A DNA stretch of 64,000 bases from G963663315 sp963663315 (lineage in GTDB: Bacteria; Pseudomonadota; Gammaproteobacteria; Arenicellales; Poriferihabitantaceae), in the NCBI GenBank assembly GCA_963663315.1, contig OY760176.1, positions 1,240,001-1,304,000 of the forward strand, given 5' to 3'. Of the stretch, positions 25,537-33,792 are shown in pieces. The stretch's first letter is position 1; each line of letters opens with the position of its first letter. The notes beneath the pieces are model-generated. The model was not told the origin of the DNA. It did not search any database and saw only the letters and a program-made list of their open reading frames with translations. The translations under genes and the position numbers were made by a program.

Positions 25537-26667
25537 ATGAAAATTAAAAACATAACTGCAACACCGCTGCACCTGAAGCTAAAAAATCCCTACCACTGGG
25601 CGCAAGGTGTTAATTACTGGGCTGAAGTCGTTTTTATAACAATTGAAACAGATGTGGGTATAATTGGTTATGGAGAGTGCTTCGGTGCTCCAAATTGTGA
25701 AATGACCGTTACTGCAATGATGAAAATGCGAGACGTACTACTTGACATGGACGTCCATCAGATTTCTAAAATCACAAATTTATCCCATCGAAAACTCTGC
25801 GCCAGTCATGGTCCTGGAAACCACAAAAGGCTCTCGTTTCAGTTAACCGTAGGCCTGGAAATGGCACTATGGGATATCGTTGGCAAAGCTAATAATCTAC
25901 CAGTTCACAAATTGCTGGGTGGCGCACAAAGGGAACACATAAAATATTTCGGCTTTGCTCAAGGGGCGACACCAGAAGAAAAAGCTAAAGAAGCGAAACG
26001 ACTAATCGAAGAAAACTATGAAGTAATTTATATAAAAATTGGTTTTGATTTTGAACATGATATTCAGTCTGTCGCTGCAGTACGAAAGGCGATCGGCAAC
26101 AAACGCTTACGAGTCGATGCAAACGAAAACTGGGACATATTAACCGCAAGGACGATGTTGCGTAAATTGGCTCGATACAACATAGAGATGATCGAACAAC
26201 CTGTTGATGCCTCCAGTCATGCTTCTCTCTCTCAACTGCGTAACAGCAGTGACATTCCAATTGCAGCCGATCAATCCATTCACACAGTCCAGGATATTTT
26301 TGAAGTCTGCAAAATCGAAGGAGCTGATTTAATAGTTCTTGGTCTACATGAGTGTGGTGGCTTGCTGAATTTTATCCGCTCAGCAGCAGTTGCAGATGCC
26401 GCTGGTCTAAATATTTCAATACACGGTAATCTTGAATCCGGAATAACTACTTGTGCGTCGCATCAAGCAGCATTGACTGTAAACAATTTAGACGATGGGA
26501 ATCAAATAATGGGGGCTTTTCTTAGGGAAGATATTGTTGCATTACCCAACCTGGAACCTAAAGATGGAAAGTTAATGTTGAACGACAAACCTGGATTAGG
26601 ATTTGAATTGGACTTTGATGCGATTTCCAGGGCATCTGAAGCTTATGCCAGGAAAACGTCTGGTTGA
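25537..26667 (+). CDS. Enolase-superfamily protein (mandelate racemase / muconate-lactonizing type)
   Basis: 376-aa enzyme of the mandelate racemase / muconate-lactonizing branch. After the N-terminal capping domain (MKIKNITATPLHLKLKNPYH) the barrel shows the base motif IYIKIGFD (about 161-168), metal ligands in RVDANENW (Asp, about 190), MIEQPV (Glu, about 217) and IAADQSIH (Asp, about 240), and a late loop IHGNLESGI. The start ATG 25537 aligns with the family N-terminus; the frame is open back to 25414 without family-like residues. It is AT-rich relative to the core genome. With the downstream asparaginase and amino acid importer it probably acts on an amino acid or hydroxy acid, as an epimerase or dehydratase. 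Specificity is unresolved. Confidence 0.85.
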   Translation: MKIKNITATPLHLKLKNPYHWAQGVNYWAEVVFITIETDVGIIGYGECFGAPNCEMTVTAMMKMRDVLLDMDVHQISKITNLSHRKLCASHGPGNHKRLSFQLTVGLEMALWDIVGKANNLPVHKLLGGAQREHIKYFGFAQGATPEEKAKEAKRLIEENYEVIYIKIGFDFEHDIQSVAAVRKAIGNKRLRVDANENWDILTARTMLRKLARYNIEMIEQPVDASSHASLSQLRNSSDIPIAADQSIHTVQDIFEVCKIEGADLIVLGLHECGGLLNFIRSAAVADAAGLNISIHGNLESGITTCASHQAALTVNNLDDGNQIMGAFLREDIVALPNLEPKDGKLMLNDKPGLGFELDFDAISRASEAYARKTSG

Positions 26668-26690
26668 TCTGCATCCTTGGAATTTAGTCG

Positions 26691-27704
26691 ATGTCAAAGC
26701 CAGAAATATTGGTGATTTCTCTAGGTGGCACAATTTCGATGAGCGGAAAAAATGGTCAAGGAGTAACACCAAATCTGAATATCGCTGATCTTACTCGTTC
26801 AATTCCCCAATTGAACGAGATAGCCTCGACTACATTTTTTCAAATCTGTCAAAAACCAAGTTGTGCGCTAACTCTGGGAGATTTGGCAAGTGTCGCCAAA
26901 AAAATCAACAAAGTGAAAGCAATTGGCATCCAGGGAGTTGTTGTAACCCAAGGAACGGACTCAATTGAGGAATCTGCTTTTGCTCTTGATTTATTCCTGG
27001 ATGGCAGTATCCCGGTTGTAGTTACAGGAGCGATGCGAGACGCATTGGCGCCAGGGGCTGATGGCCCGGCAAATTTAGTAGCTGCGGTAAAAGCGGCATC
27101 GGACTCGTCCTTGCAAAACTATGGAGTGTTGGTGCTCATTGACAACGAGCTTCATCTGGCAACACACGTAGTTAAGTCAGACTCTTGTAAGTCCGGAGCA
27201 TTTACATCACCAAAGTCGGGATCAATTGGGCGCGTAGTTGAGGATCGGGTTGTGAACTTTTTTCTCCCCCGTGAACGTTTATTTTTGAAACTTGAGAATG
27301 CTTTTAATTGCGATAAAACAATTCCACAAATTGGTTTGGTGTTTCCATGTATAGGAGATGACCCGTCAGTTATTTCTGCATACGAAACACTTAACATTAA
27401 AGGGTTAGTGGTGGCTGGAATGGGTGCAGGGCATATACCGCCTCAACTGGTTCCCCGGGTGCAACAACTTGCCAGAAACATCCCGGTTGTATTGTGTTCG
27501 CGCTGCTCAGGCGGTTATGTGTTTCAGAACACTTATGGTTATTCAGGGGGAGAAATAGATCTTTTCAATAGAGGAATACTATCAGGCGGATGGCTTTCTC
27601 CTTTCAAGACCAAAATCTTACTCTCATTACTTATCAACCTTGAGTATTCTATCAAGGACATTTCAGATGCATTGAGATACTTTGACGGAGGAATAATACA
27701 TTAA
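26691..27704 (+). CDS. L-asparaginase/glutaminase family amidohydrolase
   Basis: 337-aa asparaginase-type amidohydrolase. The first catalytic threonine lies in ISLGGTISMSG (about 9-19), the second in VVVTQGTDSIEESAF (TD pair, about 84-98), and VTGAMRDALAPGADGPANL is the conserved third segment with Asp. No signal peptide, so it is cytoplasmic. Starts 24 bp after the enolase-family gene, so co-transcribed. Members also hydrolyse glutamine or other beta-/gamma-amides. Together with a glutamine/aspartate-type ABC importer it suggests use of an amide amino acid or derivative. The sequence is low in GC like its neighbours. Confidence 0.87.
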   Translation: MSKPEILVISLGGTISMSGKNGQGVTPNLNIADLTRSIPQLNEIASTTFFQICQKPSCALTLGDLASVAKKINKVKAIGIQGVVVTQGTDSIEESAFALDLFLDGSIPVVVTGAMRDALAPGADGPANLVAAVKAASDSSLQNYGVLVLIDNELHLATHVVKSDSCKSGAFTSPKSGSIGRVVEDRVVNFFLPRERLFLKLENAFNCDKTIPQIGLVFPCIGDDPSVISAYETLNIKGLVVAGMGAGHIPPQLVPRVQQLARNIPVVLCSRCSGGYVFQNTYGYSGGEIDLFNRGILSGGWLSPFKTKILLSLLINLEYSIKDISDALRYFDGGIIH

Positions 27705-27869
27705 TTCGATATAATGTGAGGTATTTGCAAAATTGTCTGGGTGACAGGTTTTTGGACATGTTGCCCACGAAACCGTGCGCTACCGGGAACGTTCCACCGT
27801 CGATTCAAGCGTCTATAATCAGAGTTTTGCAAGTACTTCATGTGATCTGATTTTGTACTACAATAATCA

Positions 27870-28928
27870 ATGACTACGTTTTCCAAACCCAGAGAAGAAC
27901 AGGGCAATCACTCAATCGATCTTGACAAAATTGAACCCGACGTTCGTTTCGCATTCATTTTGTCACCTGAATTCACTTTGTTACCTTTCGCAGGATTTAT
28001 CGATTCAGTACGACACTGTGCAGACGAACGAGATCTAAGCAGACAAGTCTACTGTCGGTGGAATTGTATTGGACCAAACTTGCTCCCGGTAAGATCAAGC
28101 TGTGGCTTGGAAGTCAAGCCATGGGAAACATTCGACGAGCCTTCAAACTATGATTACATAATCGTTGTTGGAGGACGATTGCAACATTTCGATCAACATG
28201 ATCCATTGACTTTTCAGTTTCTACAACAGTCCGATGCTGAGAATATTCCACTTGTAGGTCTGTGTACTGGAAGTTTCGCACTTGCGGAAGCGGGCTTAAT
28301 GGACGGTATACGATGTGCAGTGCATGCCGTACATAAAGAAGAGTTGATTGAGCGGTATCCTAAAGTTATTCCAATTATCAATGAAATGTACGTCTCTGAA
28401 CACAACAGAATAACGTGTCCCGGAGGGACAGCCGCGATAGATCTTGCAATTGATATTCTTTCAAAACACTGCGGGGCCAACAGGGGTAGCAAAGTCATAT
28501 CCGAGCTTATAGTCCAGGAACATCGAAAAGCGCGTCATATTGGGGAACTTCCTTTTCGTGAGTTGGAAACATGTGGCGATTGGCGAGTAGAGCAAACCAT
28601 AGGCATTATGAAACAATCCATGAGTCAAACTATTCCCATAGAAGACATTGCGAAAAAGTTATCTGTGAGCCACAGACAACTGGATAGAGTGTTTCAGAAA
28701 TTCGTTGGGAAATCACCTCAGGAACTTTGGCGTGATATGCGTTTAGAACACGCTAGATGGAGGTTGTTAAACAGCTCTAGAGGCATTACGCAAATAGCAC
28801 AAGAATTCGGTTTCTCGGATTGCGCCCATTTTGCCCGATGGTTCAAAAAGACATACAAACTAAGCCCGAAACATTATCGTAACAGCAGACAACGGGACTT
28901 CTGGTCAAAAGAAAAGAATTATGAATGA
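27870..28928 (+). CDS. GlxA-type transcriptional regulator (DJ-1/PfpI domain plus AraC HTH)
   Basis: 352-aa regulator. The N-terminal class I amidotransferase-like domain (about 25-210) includes the elbow GLCTGSFALAEAG, and the AraC/XylS helix-turn-helix domain (about 240-345) includes IAKKLSVSHRQLDRVFQKFV and IAQEFGFSDCAHFARWFKK. GlxA-type regulators control catabolism of amino acids, carnitine or arginine-like compounds, usually sensing a metabolite. It is encoded convergent to the ABC transporter operon (4 bp from its end) and downstream of the asparaginase gene, so it probably controls this module. DNA-binding sites were not identified. Confidence 0.87.
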   Translation: MTTFSKPREEQGNHSIDLDKIEPDVRFAFILSPEFTLLPFAGFIDSVRHCADERDLSRQVYCRWNCIGPNLLPVRSSCGLEVKPWETFDEPSNYDYIIVVGGRLQHFDQHDPLTFQFLQQSDAENIPLVGLCTGSFALAEAGLMDGIRCAVHAVHKEELIERYPKVIPIINEMYVSEHNRITCPGGTAAIDLAIDILSKHCGANRGSKVISELIVQEHRKARHIGELPFRELETCGDWRVEQTIGIMKQSMSQTIPIEDIAKKLSVSHRQLDRVFQKFVGKSPQELWRDMRLEHARWRLLNSSRGITQIAQEFGFSDCAHFARWFKKTYKLSPKHYRNSRQRDFWSKEKNYE

Positions 28929-28932
28929 GTTT

Positions 28933-29610
28933 TCAGACGTTACGCATTCCGCGTCGCATGATTTTTTCTGCTCGCCGCGCAACAAATGACATTGGTAACG
29001 ATAGCGACAAATAGATTACCCCGACCAGTAAATAAAGGTGCATCGGTAAAAAAGTGGAGGAAGCAATGTCCTTCGCAGTTAGCAAAAGCTCAGGAGCAGT
29101 TATTAGTGCACAAAGGGAACTGTCTTTGAGGAGCAAGATCAGCATATTCAACATGGGCGGAACAATAATCCTGATCGCAAGTGGAAATAGTATGAATCGA
29201 AACGACTTAAATGGGGTCATGCCAACAGCTAAAGCAGCTTCACGCTGTCCGGCATGAATGGCTTGGAATCCTGATCTGAAAACTTCAGCGATATATCCTC
29301 CCATACTTAGCCCCAGCCCCACTACCCCGGCCCAGAATGCATCAAATATGATTCCAAATGATGGCAAGCCAAAATAGATTAGAAAGAGAATAACCAACGT
29401 AGGGACGCCACGAGCGACCTCAACGTAACCCTTGCTAAACATTTGCAATGGCTTTGATTTGCTCATTCTGCCAAGTGCAATTAGCATACCAACAATCAAT
29501 GCCAGGATGTAAGCAAAAAAAGTAATCCCTAAAGTTACCCAAATCGCAGAGTAGATTTGTGGGCCCCAGTCATGCCAGTTCTGGACGTAAACTGATAGAA
29601 ATTCGATCAT
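28933..29610 (-). CDS. Polar amino acid ABC transporter permease (second)
   Basis: 225-aa HisM/GlnP-type inner-membrane permease with about five hydrophobic segments and the EAA-loop AGQREAALAVGMTPFKSFRFILFPLAIR (residues about 118-145). Its ATG overlaps the stop of the upstream permease (ATGA), indicating translational coupling. Last gene of the importer operon, ending 4 bp from the convergent regulator gene. Confidence 0.9.
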   Translation of the reverse strand: MIEFLSVYVQNWHDWGPQIYSAIWVTLGITFFAYILALIVGMLIALGRMSKSKPLQMFSKGYVEVARGVPTLVILFLIYFGLPSFGIIFDAFWAGVVGLGLSMGGYIAEVFRSGFQAIHAGQREAALAVGMTPFKSFRFILFPLAIRIIVPPMLNMLILLLKDSSLCALITAPELLLTAKDIASSTFLPMHLYLLVGVIYLSLSLPMSFVARRAEKIMRRGMRNV

Positions 29611-30329
29611 CTCACTCCAGAACTCGCTTGCTTTTCAAATCGATCTGCCAAACGTGCCAGAGGGAAGCTCAAACAGAAATAGATTACTGCAACGAGAAGA
29701 TAAATAATTTCAGTGTCAAATGTCCTCGTGACCAGGTTTCTTGCGAAGAACATTATTTCAGGGGCTGCAATCGCGGAAACAATTGACGTGTCTTTCAATA
29801 ATCCTATTGCATAGTTCGCCAAAGGAGGAAGAGTTATACGCCAGGTTTGAGGCAAAATTATATCTCGAAGTGCGCCCAGAGGAGTCATTCCAACAGCCAA
29901 TGCCGCCTCTCGCTGTCCAGAGTGAATCGCAGAAAATCCTGCCCTGAACACCTCCGTTAACATGGCTCCGCCTATCAAGCCCAAGCCTAATACAGCAGCC
30001 GTAAATGGCGCTAGATTCATCCCTGCGTGAGCGAGTCCAAAGTAGAGAATGAATAACACTGCAAGGGGGGGTAGCCCCCTGAATACTTCTACATATATGT
30101 TAATTAGCAATATCAACGCTTGTTGAATGAAATTGTAAACAATCCCAAATGTTGTTGTTGCCTCACCACGCCCTTTCCCGCCAAAGGTCTTTATCGCTCC
30201 GAACAACAATCCAATTGCAATCGCTAAAATAAAGGTAAGAACAGTAATACTAACTGTAAACCCTGCTCCTTTGAGCAGGGTGATGGTGTAAAGATGAACT
30301 TTGTCTGCCAAGGGCATTTCTAGACTCAC
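29607..30329 (-). CDS. Polar amino acid ABC transporter permease (first)
   Basis: 240-aa permease of the HisMQ family. Hydrophobic segments include TVSITVLTFILAIAIGLLFG and YVEVFRGLPPLAVLFILYFG; the EAA loop is SGQREAALAVGMTPLGALRDIILPQTWR. It forms a heterodimer with the following permease. The start is GTG 30329, or ATG 30317 four codons later; neither has a clear ribosome binding site. Lies 15 bp after the ATPase gene. Confidence 0.9.
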   Translation of the reverse strand: MSLEMPLADKVHLYTITLLKGAGFTVSITVLTFILAIAIGLLFGAIKTFGGKGRGEATTTFGIVYNFIQQALILLINIYVEVFRGLPPLAVLFILYFGLAHAGMNLAPFTAAVLGLGLIGGAMLTEVFRAGFSAIHSGQREAALAVGMTPLGALRDIILPQTWRITLPPLANYAIGLLKDTSIVSAIAAPEIMFFARNLVTRTFDTEIIYLLVAVIYFCLSFPLARLADRFEKQASSGVR

Positions 30330-30344
30330 ATCGAACTATTAAGG

Positions 30345-31121
30345 TTACTTTCGATCAAGCATTTGACCTAAAAAGTTCTTTAGTCTTTCGTGAACTGGAT
30401 CATCTATGATTTCCTTGGCTGGTCCTTGCTCGGCAATAATGCCTTCATCCATGAAAATCACTCGATCAGCAACTTCACGTGCAAATGCAATTTCATGTGT
30501 AACCAGCATCATGGACCGTCCTTCATTCGCCAGTTCGTGGATAGTGTTTAATACTTCACCCACCAATTCAGGATCAAGAGCCGATGTGGGTTCGTCAAAT
30601 AAAAGCAGTTTGGGTTTTTGTGCCAAAGCTCGCGCAATGGCAACACGTTGCTGCTGTCCGCCTGACAATCTCTCGGGATACTCGTTTATTTTATGTGACA
30701 AATGAACTTTCTCCAGCATATCCTCAGCTAATTCATTCGCCTCGTTTTTAGGCATGCCATTTACCTTATTCTGGGCAATGGCTACATTGTCTCTTACTGT
30801 TAAGTGTGGCCACAGGTAAAACCCTTGAAAAACCATTCCAACTGTAGCGCGCTGCCTTGCCAGGTCCTTCTCCGATACATGAGAATATTGATCTCCTTCT
30901 TTTCTTTCGCCGAACAGTTCCCCGTCCAGGTAAACATGGCCTTGAGTCGGAGTTTCCAAATAGTTTACACATCTCAAGCATGTCGATTTCCCGCATCCAG
31001 AGGGGCCGATCAACGCAATTCTCTCTCCTCGCTCCAAAGTCAGATCTATCCCATTGAGTACGTTTAGCTCACCGAATGACTTGTGCAGGTTTTCGACAAT
31101 GAGAAGTTTGGAGTCTTGCAT
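30345..31121 (-). CDS. Polar amino acid ABC transporter ATP-binding protein
   Basis: 258-aa ATPase of the GlnQ/HisP type that powers the importer. Walker A GPSGCGKSTCL (about 38-48), Q-loop GMVFQGFYLWPHL, signature LSGGQQQRVAIARALAQ (about 152-168), Walker B LLLFDEPTSALDPELV and switch MLVTHEIAFAREV are intact. It is separated from the upstream binding-protein gene by 88 bp containing a terminator-like hairpin, so the binding protein can be made in excess over the membrane parts. Confidence 0.93.
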   Translation of the reverse strand: MQDSKLLIVENLHKSFGELNVLNGIDLTLERGERIALIGPSGCGKSTCLRCVNYLETPTQGHVYLDGELFGERKEGDQYSHVSEKDLARQRATVGMVFQGFYLWPHLTVRDNVAIAQNKVNGMPKNEANELAEDMLEKVHLSHKINEYPERLSGGQQQRVAIARALAQKPKLLLFDEPTSALDPELVGEVLNTIHELANEGRSMMLVTHEIAFAREVADRVIFMDEGIIAEQGPAKEIIDDPVHERLKNFLGQMLDRK

Positions 31122-31133
31122 TACGATTGCTCA

Positions 31134-31163
31134 TGAAAAAGCGGGCACAAAGAATGCACCCGC
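31134..31163 (-). terminator. Terminator-like hairpin between binding-protein and ATPase genes
   Basis: On the minus strand GCGGGTGCA (from 31163) pairs with TGTGCCCGC (to 31141) around a short loop and is followed by TTTTTC. It is a plausible intrinsic terminator or attenuator after the solute-binding protein gene, allowing partial read-through into the ATPase and permease genes, which is usual in such operons. Confidence 0.7.
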
Positions 31164-31209
31164 TTCAATAAACACCCTGGAATAGTCACGTTTCCTGGTG
31201 GAGAAGAAT

Positions 31210-32097
31210 TTAGCTGCAACTTGGCTGCTCCCAATCGTCTGAGCGATCCACGCCAGCCCGCTGGTTCGTAGGTCCGGGATCAAACCAATGATCATCAGTC
31301 ATACCATATTTGGCTGCAATATCTCGAATGGTGCAGTCAGACCACAATTCGTTGATAACTTTATTGACCGCGTCTATGAGCCCTGGATTCTCCTTGTTTG
31401 CGGCGAAAATAGTGTTTCCAGCCTTTGTAAGTTGCGGATAGTCGGTGTTTTCACCTTCACAAAAAGCCGTCTGGTGAACTCCCCAATCAGGATTTTCGGT
31501 AATAGCAAACTGAACTAATGGAGGGTCTGCAAGTAGCGCATCAACTCGACCGGTGATCAAATCCCTCATGGCCCCATCTGAGGTGTCGTACAATCTTAAT
31601 TCCAGCCCGGGGATTGTTTTTAGCTCATTAACCCAACTAAATCCAGTGATGGTCGCGACGATCTTGTTTTCCAGGTCGCTCACCTTGCACAGTTTACTGT
31701 CTGATCTTTGCGCAATGGTTGCTCGAAAATAGTAGATAGGGTTGGAAAGCGTCATTACCTCAGCCCGTTCTTCTCGCCACCCCATCATTCCATGCATAAT
31801 ATCAACACGGCCCGCTTTAACAGACGCTATTTCTGCAGACCACTCCATTAGTGCGGGCACGACGGTTAGTCCAAGCTTGTCTGCCACCATCTGCATGATT
31901 TCTCCGTCAACCCCGATTAGTTTTCCATCCTGATAGCCCGTACCAGGCATGTCACCGTTGAAAGCTACGGTCAGTTTACCGTTTTCTACAGTGGTAAAAT
32001 CAGCTGCTATAACCGTGGTTGTGGCAGAAGCTACAGCCAGACCAAGTGCAACTGTTATCCCTGATAAAATAGACTTGTATTGTTTAACTAGTTTCAT
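31210..32097 (-). CDS. Periplasmic amino acid-binding protein of ABC importer
   Basis: Family 3 extracellular solute-binding protein of about 295 aa. The signal peptide is MKLVKQYKS followed by a hydrophobic stretch ending near VIAADF. Typical features: DGKLIGVDGEIMQMVADKLG, VDIMHGMMGWREERAEVMTLS, ITGRVDALLADPPL. Three cysteines in the mature part could form a disulfide. The ATG at 32097 is chosen because GAGGA lies 7 bp upstream; the GTG at 32118 precedes that site. First gene of the importer operon. Specificity probably polar or amide amino acids, from the family and the asparaginase neighbour. Confidence 0.9.
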   Translation of the reverse strand: MKLVKQYKSILSGITVALGLAVASATTTVIAADFTTVENGKLTVAFNGDMPGTGYQDGKLIGVDGEIMQMVADKLGLTVVPALMEWSAEIASVKAGRVDIMHGMMGWREERAEVMTLSNPIYYFRATIAQRSDSKLCKVSDLENKIVATITGFSWVNELKTIPGLELRLYDTSDGAMRDLITGRVDALLADPPLVQFAITENPDWGVHQTAFCEGENTDYPQLTKAGNTIFAANKENPGLIDAVNKVINELWSDCTIRDIAAKYGMTDDHWFDPGPTNQRAGVDRSDDWEQPSCS

Positions 32098-32290
32098 TTG
32101 GAAATCCTCAATGTTCACAAAAAGGTGACTGTCTTTGAGATACGTACACTCCTCACAACCAGTCTCAATATTTGATATTAAGGAGAATTAACCTCAAATA
32201 ATTGAACGAAATAGACGATATTAATAATCTAGTAGTCGTTATTATGGCCCTGGCATCTGCAGGTTGCCTGGTAATCCATTTGCCGGTACC

Positions 32291-32323
32291 CGTAGAGACA
32301 TCCCCCCGTGGTTGTCCCAGACA
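32291..32323 (+). repeat. Right copy of insert-flanking palindromic repeat
   Basis: cgtagagacatccccccgtg followed by gttgtcccagaca corresponds to the core of the repeats at 21379-21412 and 25228-25259. The left arm has mutated (GAGACAT for GGGACAA), weakening the hairpin. It lies just before ccmC and so marks the right edge of the insert in the ccm operon. The ccmB tail present in the other copies is absent here. Confidence 0.8.
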
Positions 32324-32337
32324 CAAGTGTATATAAT
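32312..32337 (+). promoter_or_regulatory. Candidate promoter for the orphaned ccmC-ccmI half-operon
   Basis: A perfect TATAAT at 32332-32337 is preceded by a TG two bases earlier and by TTGTCC at 32312-32317; the 14-bp spacing is short, so recognition would rely on the -10 box. It lies 44 bp before the ccmC ATG and partly inside the right repeat copy. Confidence 0.35.
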
Positions 32338-32380
32338 CCCACCTTATATTTCCCCGTCGTCGAATCCCTCCACCGCCAGA

Positions 32381-33154
32381 ATGAAATCGCCTGAAACTCG
32401 ATTGAGAACCCGGAAGCCATCATGGTTATGGTTCCATCGGATGGGTTCCCCCTCCTGGTTTTATCAGTTTTCATCAAGGTGGGCGCCTGTTTTTGCCGTC
32501 CTTGCTCTGATTTTTCTGATAGCGGGTCTGTATTTTGGCCTGGTCGTGGCTCCTCCTGATTATCAGATGGGAGACAGTTACCGCATCATGTTCATTCATG
32601 TGCCGAGTGCATGGATGTCGATGTTTATCTATGTATTAATGGCCATCTCCGCGGGAGTCGGACTGATCTGGAAAATGAAGCTCGGACACGCTGTCGCCCG
32701 GGCTTGCGCACCATTGGGTGCGATGTTTACATTTTGCGCCCTGGTTACCGGATCCTTATGGGGGAAACCAACCTGGGGCACGTACTGGATCTGGGATGCC
32801 CGGCTTACTTCAGAATTGATACTGTTGTTCCTGTATTTTGGCTACATCGCATTGGGGAACGCATTTGACGACAGAACCAAGGGCTCCCAGGCCTCAGCAC
32901 TTTTAGCATTGGTAGGTGTGGTCAACATCCCGATCATTCACTTCTCCGTTGAATGGTGGAATACCCTGCATCAAGGGTCCACAGTAACCAGACTGGGTCG
33001 GCCAACCATGGACATGGATATGCTGATTCCGTTGCTGATCATGTTCGCAGCCATCAATTTTTATTTCATAGCCTGTTTATTGAACCGGGTATGCTGTGAG
33101 TTGCTTGCTTCGGAACGCCAAACCCAGTGGGTCAGAAAAATTGTCACTGGTTGA
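32381..33154 (+). CDS. ccmC: Heme transporter/handling protein CcmC
   Basis: 257-aa inner-membrane protein with six hydrophobic segments that loads heme onto CcmE. The tryptophan-rich WWD-type motif is WGTYWIWDARLTSEL (about 128-142), and conserved histidines occur in FIHVPSAW and the HFSVEWWNTLHQG segment. ATG 32381 gives an N-terminus with the family motif GSPSWFYQ about 21 residues in; the frame extends upstream to 32264 into the repeat, which is not coding. It is the first gene of the right half of the split ccm operon; ccmD overlaps its end. Confidence 0.92.
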   Translation: MKSPETRLRTRKPSWLWFHRMGSPSWFYQFSSRWAPVFAVLALIFLIAGLYFGLVVAPPDYQMGDSYRIMFIHVPSAWMSMFIYVLMAISAGVGLIWKMKLGHAVARACAPLGAMFTFCALVTGSLWGKPTWGTYWIWDARLTSELILLFLYFGYIALGNAFDDRTKGSQASALLALVGVVNIPIIHFSVEWWNTLHQGSTVTRLGRPTMDMDMLIPLLIMFAAINFYFIACLLNRVCCELLASERQTQWVRKIVTG

Positions 33155-33305
33155 ATTTTTTCACATGGGTGGACATGGCTTCTTCGTCTGGACAAGCTAT
33201 GCAGTCGTGTTGACCCTGCTCGTTTATCATTTCATCTTGCCGGTACTTAAACGGAGAAAACTGGTTCAACAGTTGTCTTCCCTCTACAGGCATAAAAATC
33301 ACTGA
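33141..33305 (+). CDS. ccmD: Heme exporter protein CcmD
   Basis: Small one-span membrane protein of 54 aa that stabilises CcmC-CcmE and is needed for release of holo-CcmE. The signature EFFHMGGHGFFVWTSYAV followed by a hydrophobic span and a basic tail (LKRRKL) is diagnostic. A TTG start at 33141 preserves the conserved SLVEFFHMGG N-terminus and overlaps the ccmC end by 14 bp; ATG 33165 would give a shorter product. ccmE starts 2 bp after its stop. Confidence 0.85.
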   Translation: MSLVEFFHMGGHGFFVWTSYAVVLTLLVYHFILPVLKRRKLVQQLSSLYRHKNH

Positions 33306-33306
33306 A

Positions 33307-33792
33307 ATGCGACGCAAACGCAAACAAAGGTTTATCGTGGTCGTTCTTATTCTGACCGGAATAGGCGTGTCCGTTGGACTGACCCTCAAGGCTCTGGAAA
33401 AAAACATCAATCTGTTTTTCAGCCCCAGTCAGATTGCTTCCGGTGAGGCGCCCGGCAATATTAATTTCAGAGTCGGTGGAATGGTGGTCGTCGGCAGTGT
33501 TGAACGGAATCCGGACAACCTTGAGGTGACTTTCGACCTGACCGACACGGCTGAAGCGGTTACGGTCGCTTTCACCGGAATATTGCCCGACCTGTTCAGA
33601 GAGGGACAGGGTATCGTCGCCTTCGGAAGCATGCAGGGCGACCGTTTTATTGCAGACCAGGTATTGGCAAAACACGATGAAAATTACATGTCGCCCGAAG
33701 TGAGCGAAGCGCTTAAAGCCGCAAACAGGGATAATTATATGACCACCGATCAGGGAAATGATCAAAACCCGATCAAGGAGCCGATTAATTGA
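33307..33792 (+). CDS. ccmE: Periplasmic heme chaperone CcmE
   Basis: 161-aa membrane-anchored heme chaperone. One N-terminal span (IVVVLILTGIGVSVGLTL), a beta-barrel domain, and the covalent heme-binding histidine His123 in LAKHDENYMSPEV. The tail after residue 140 is variable and charged. Its stop is overlapped by the start of ccmF. Confidence 0.94.
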   Translation: MRRKRKQRFIVVVLILTGIGVSVGLTLKALEKNINLFFSPSQIASGEAPGNINFRVGGMVVVGSVERNPDNLEVTFDLTDTAEAVTVAFTGILPDLFREGQGIVAFGSMQGDRFIADQVLAKHDENYMSPEVSEALKAANRDNYMTTDQGNDQNPIKEPIN

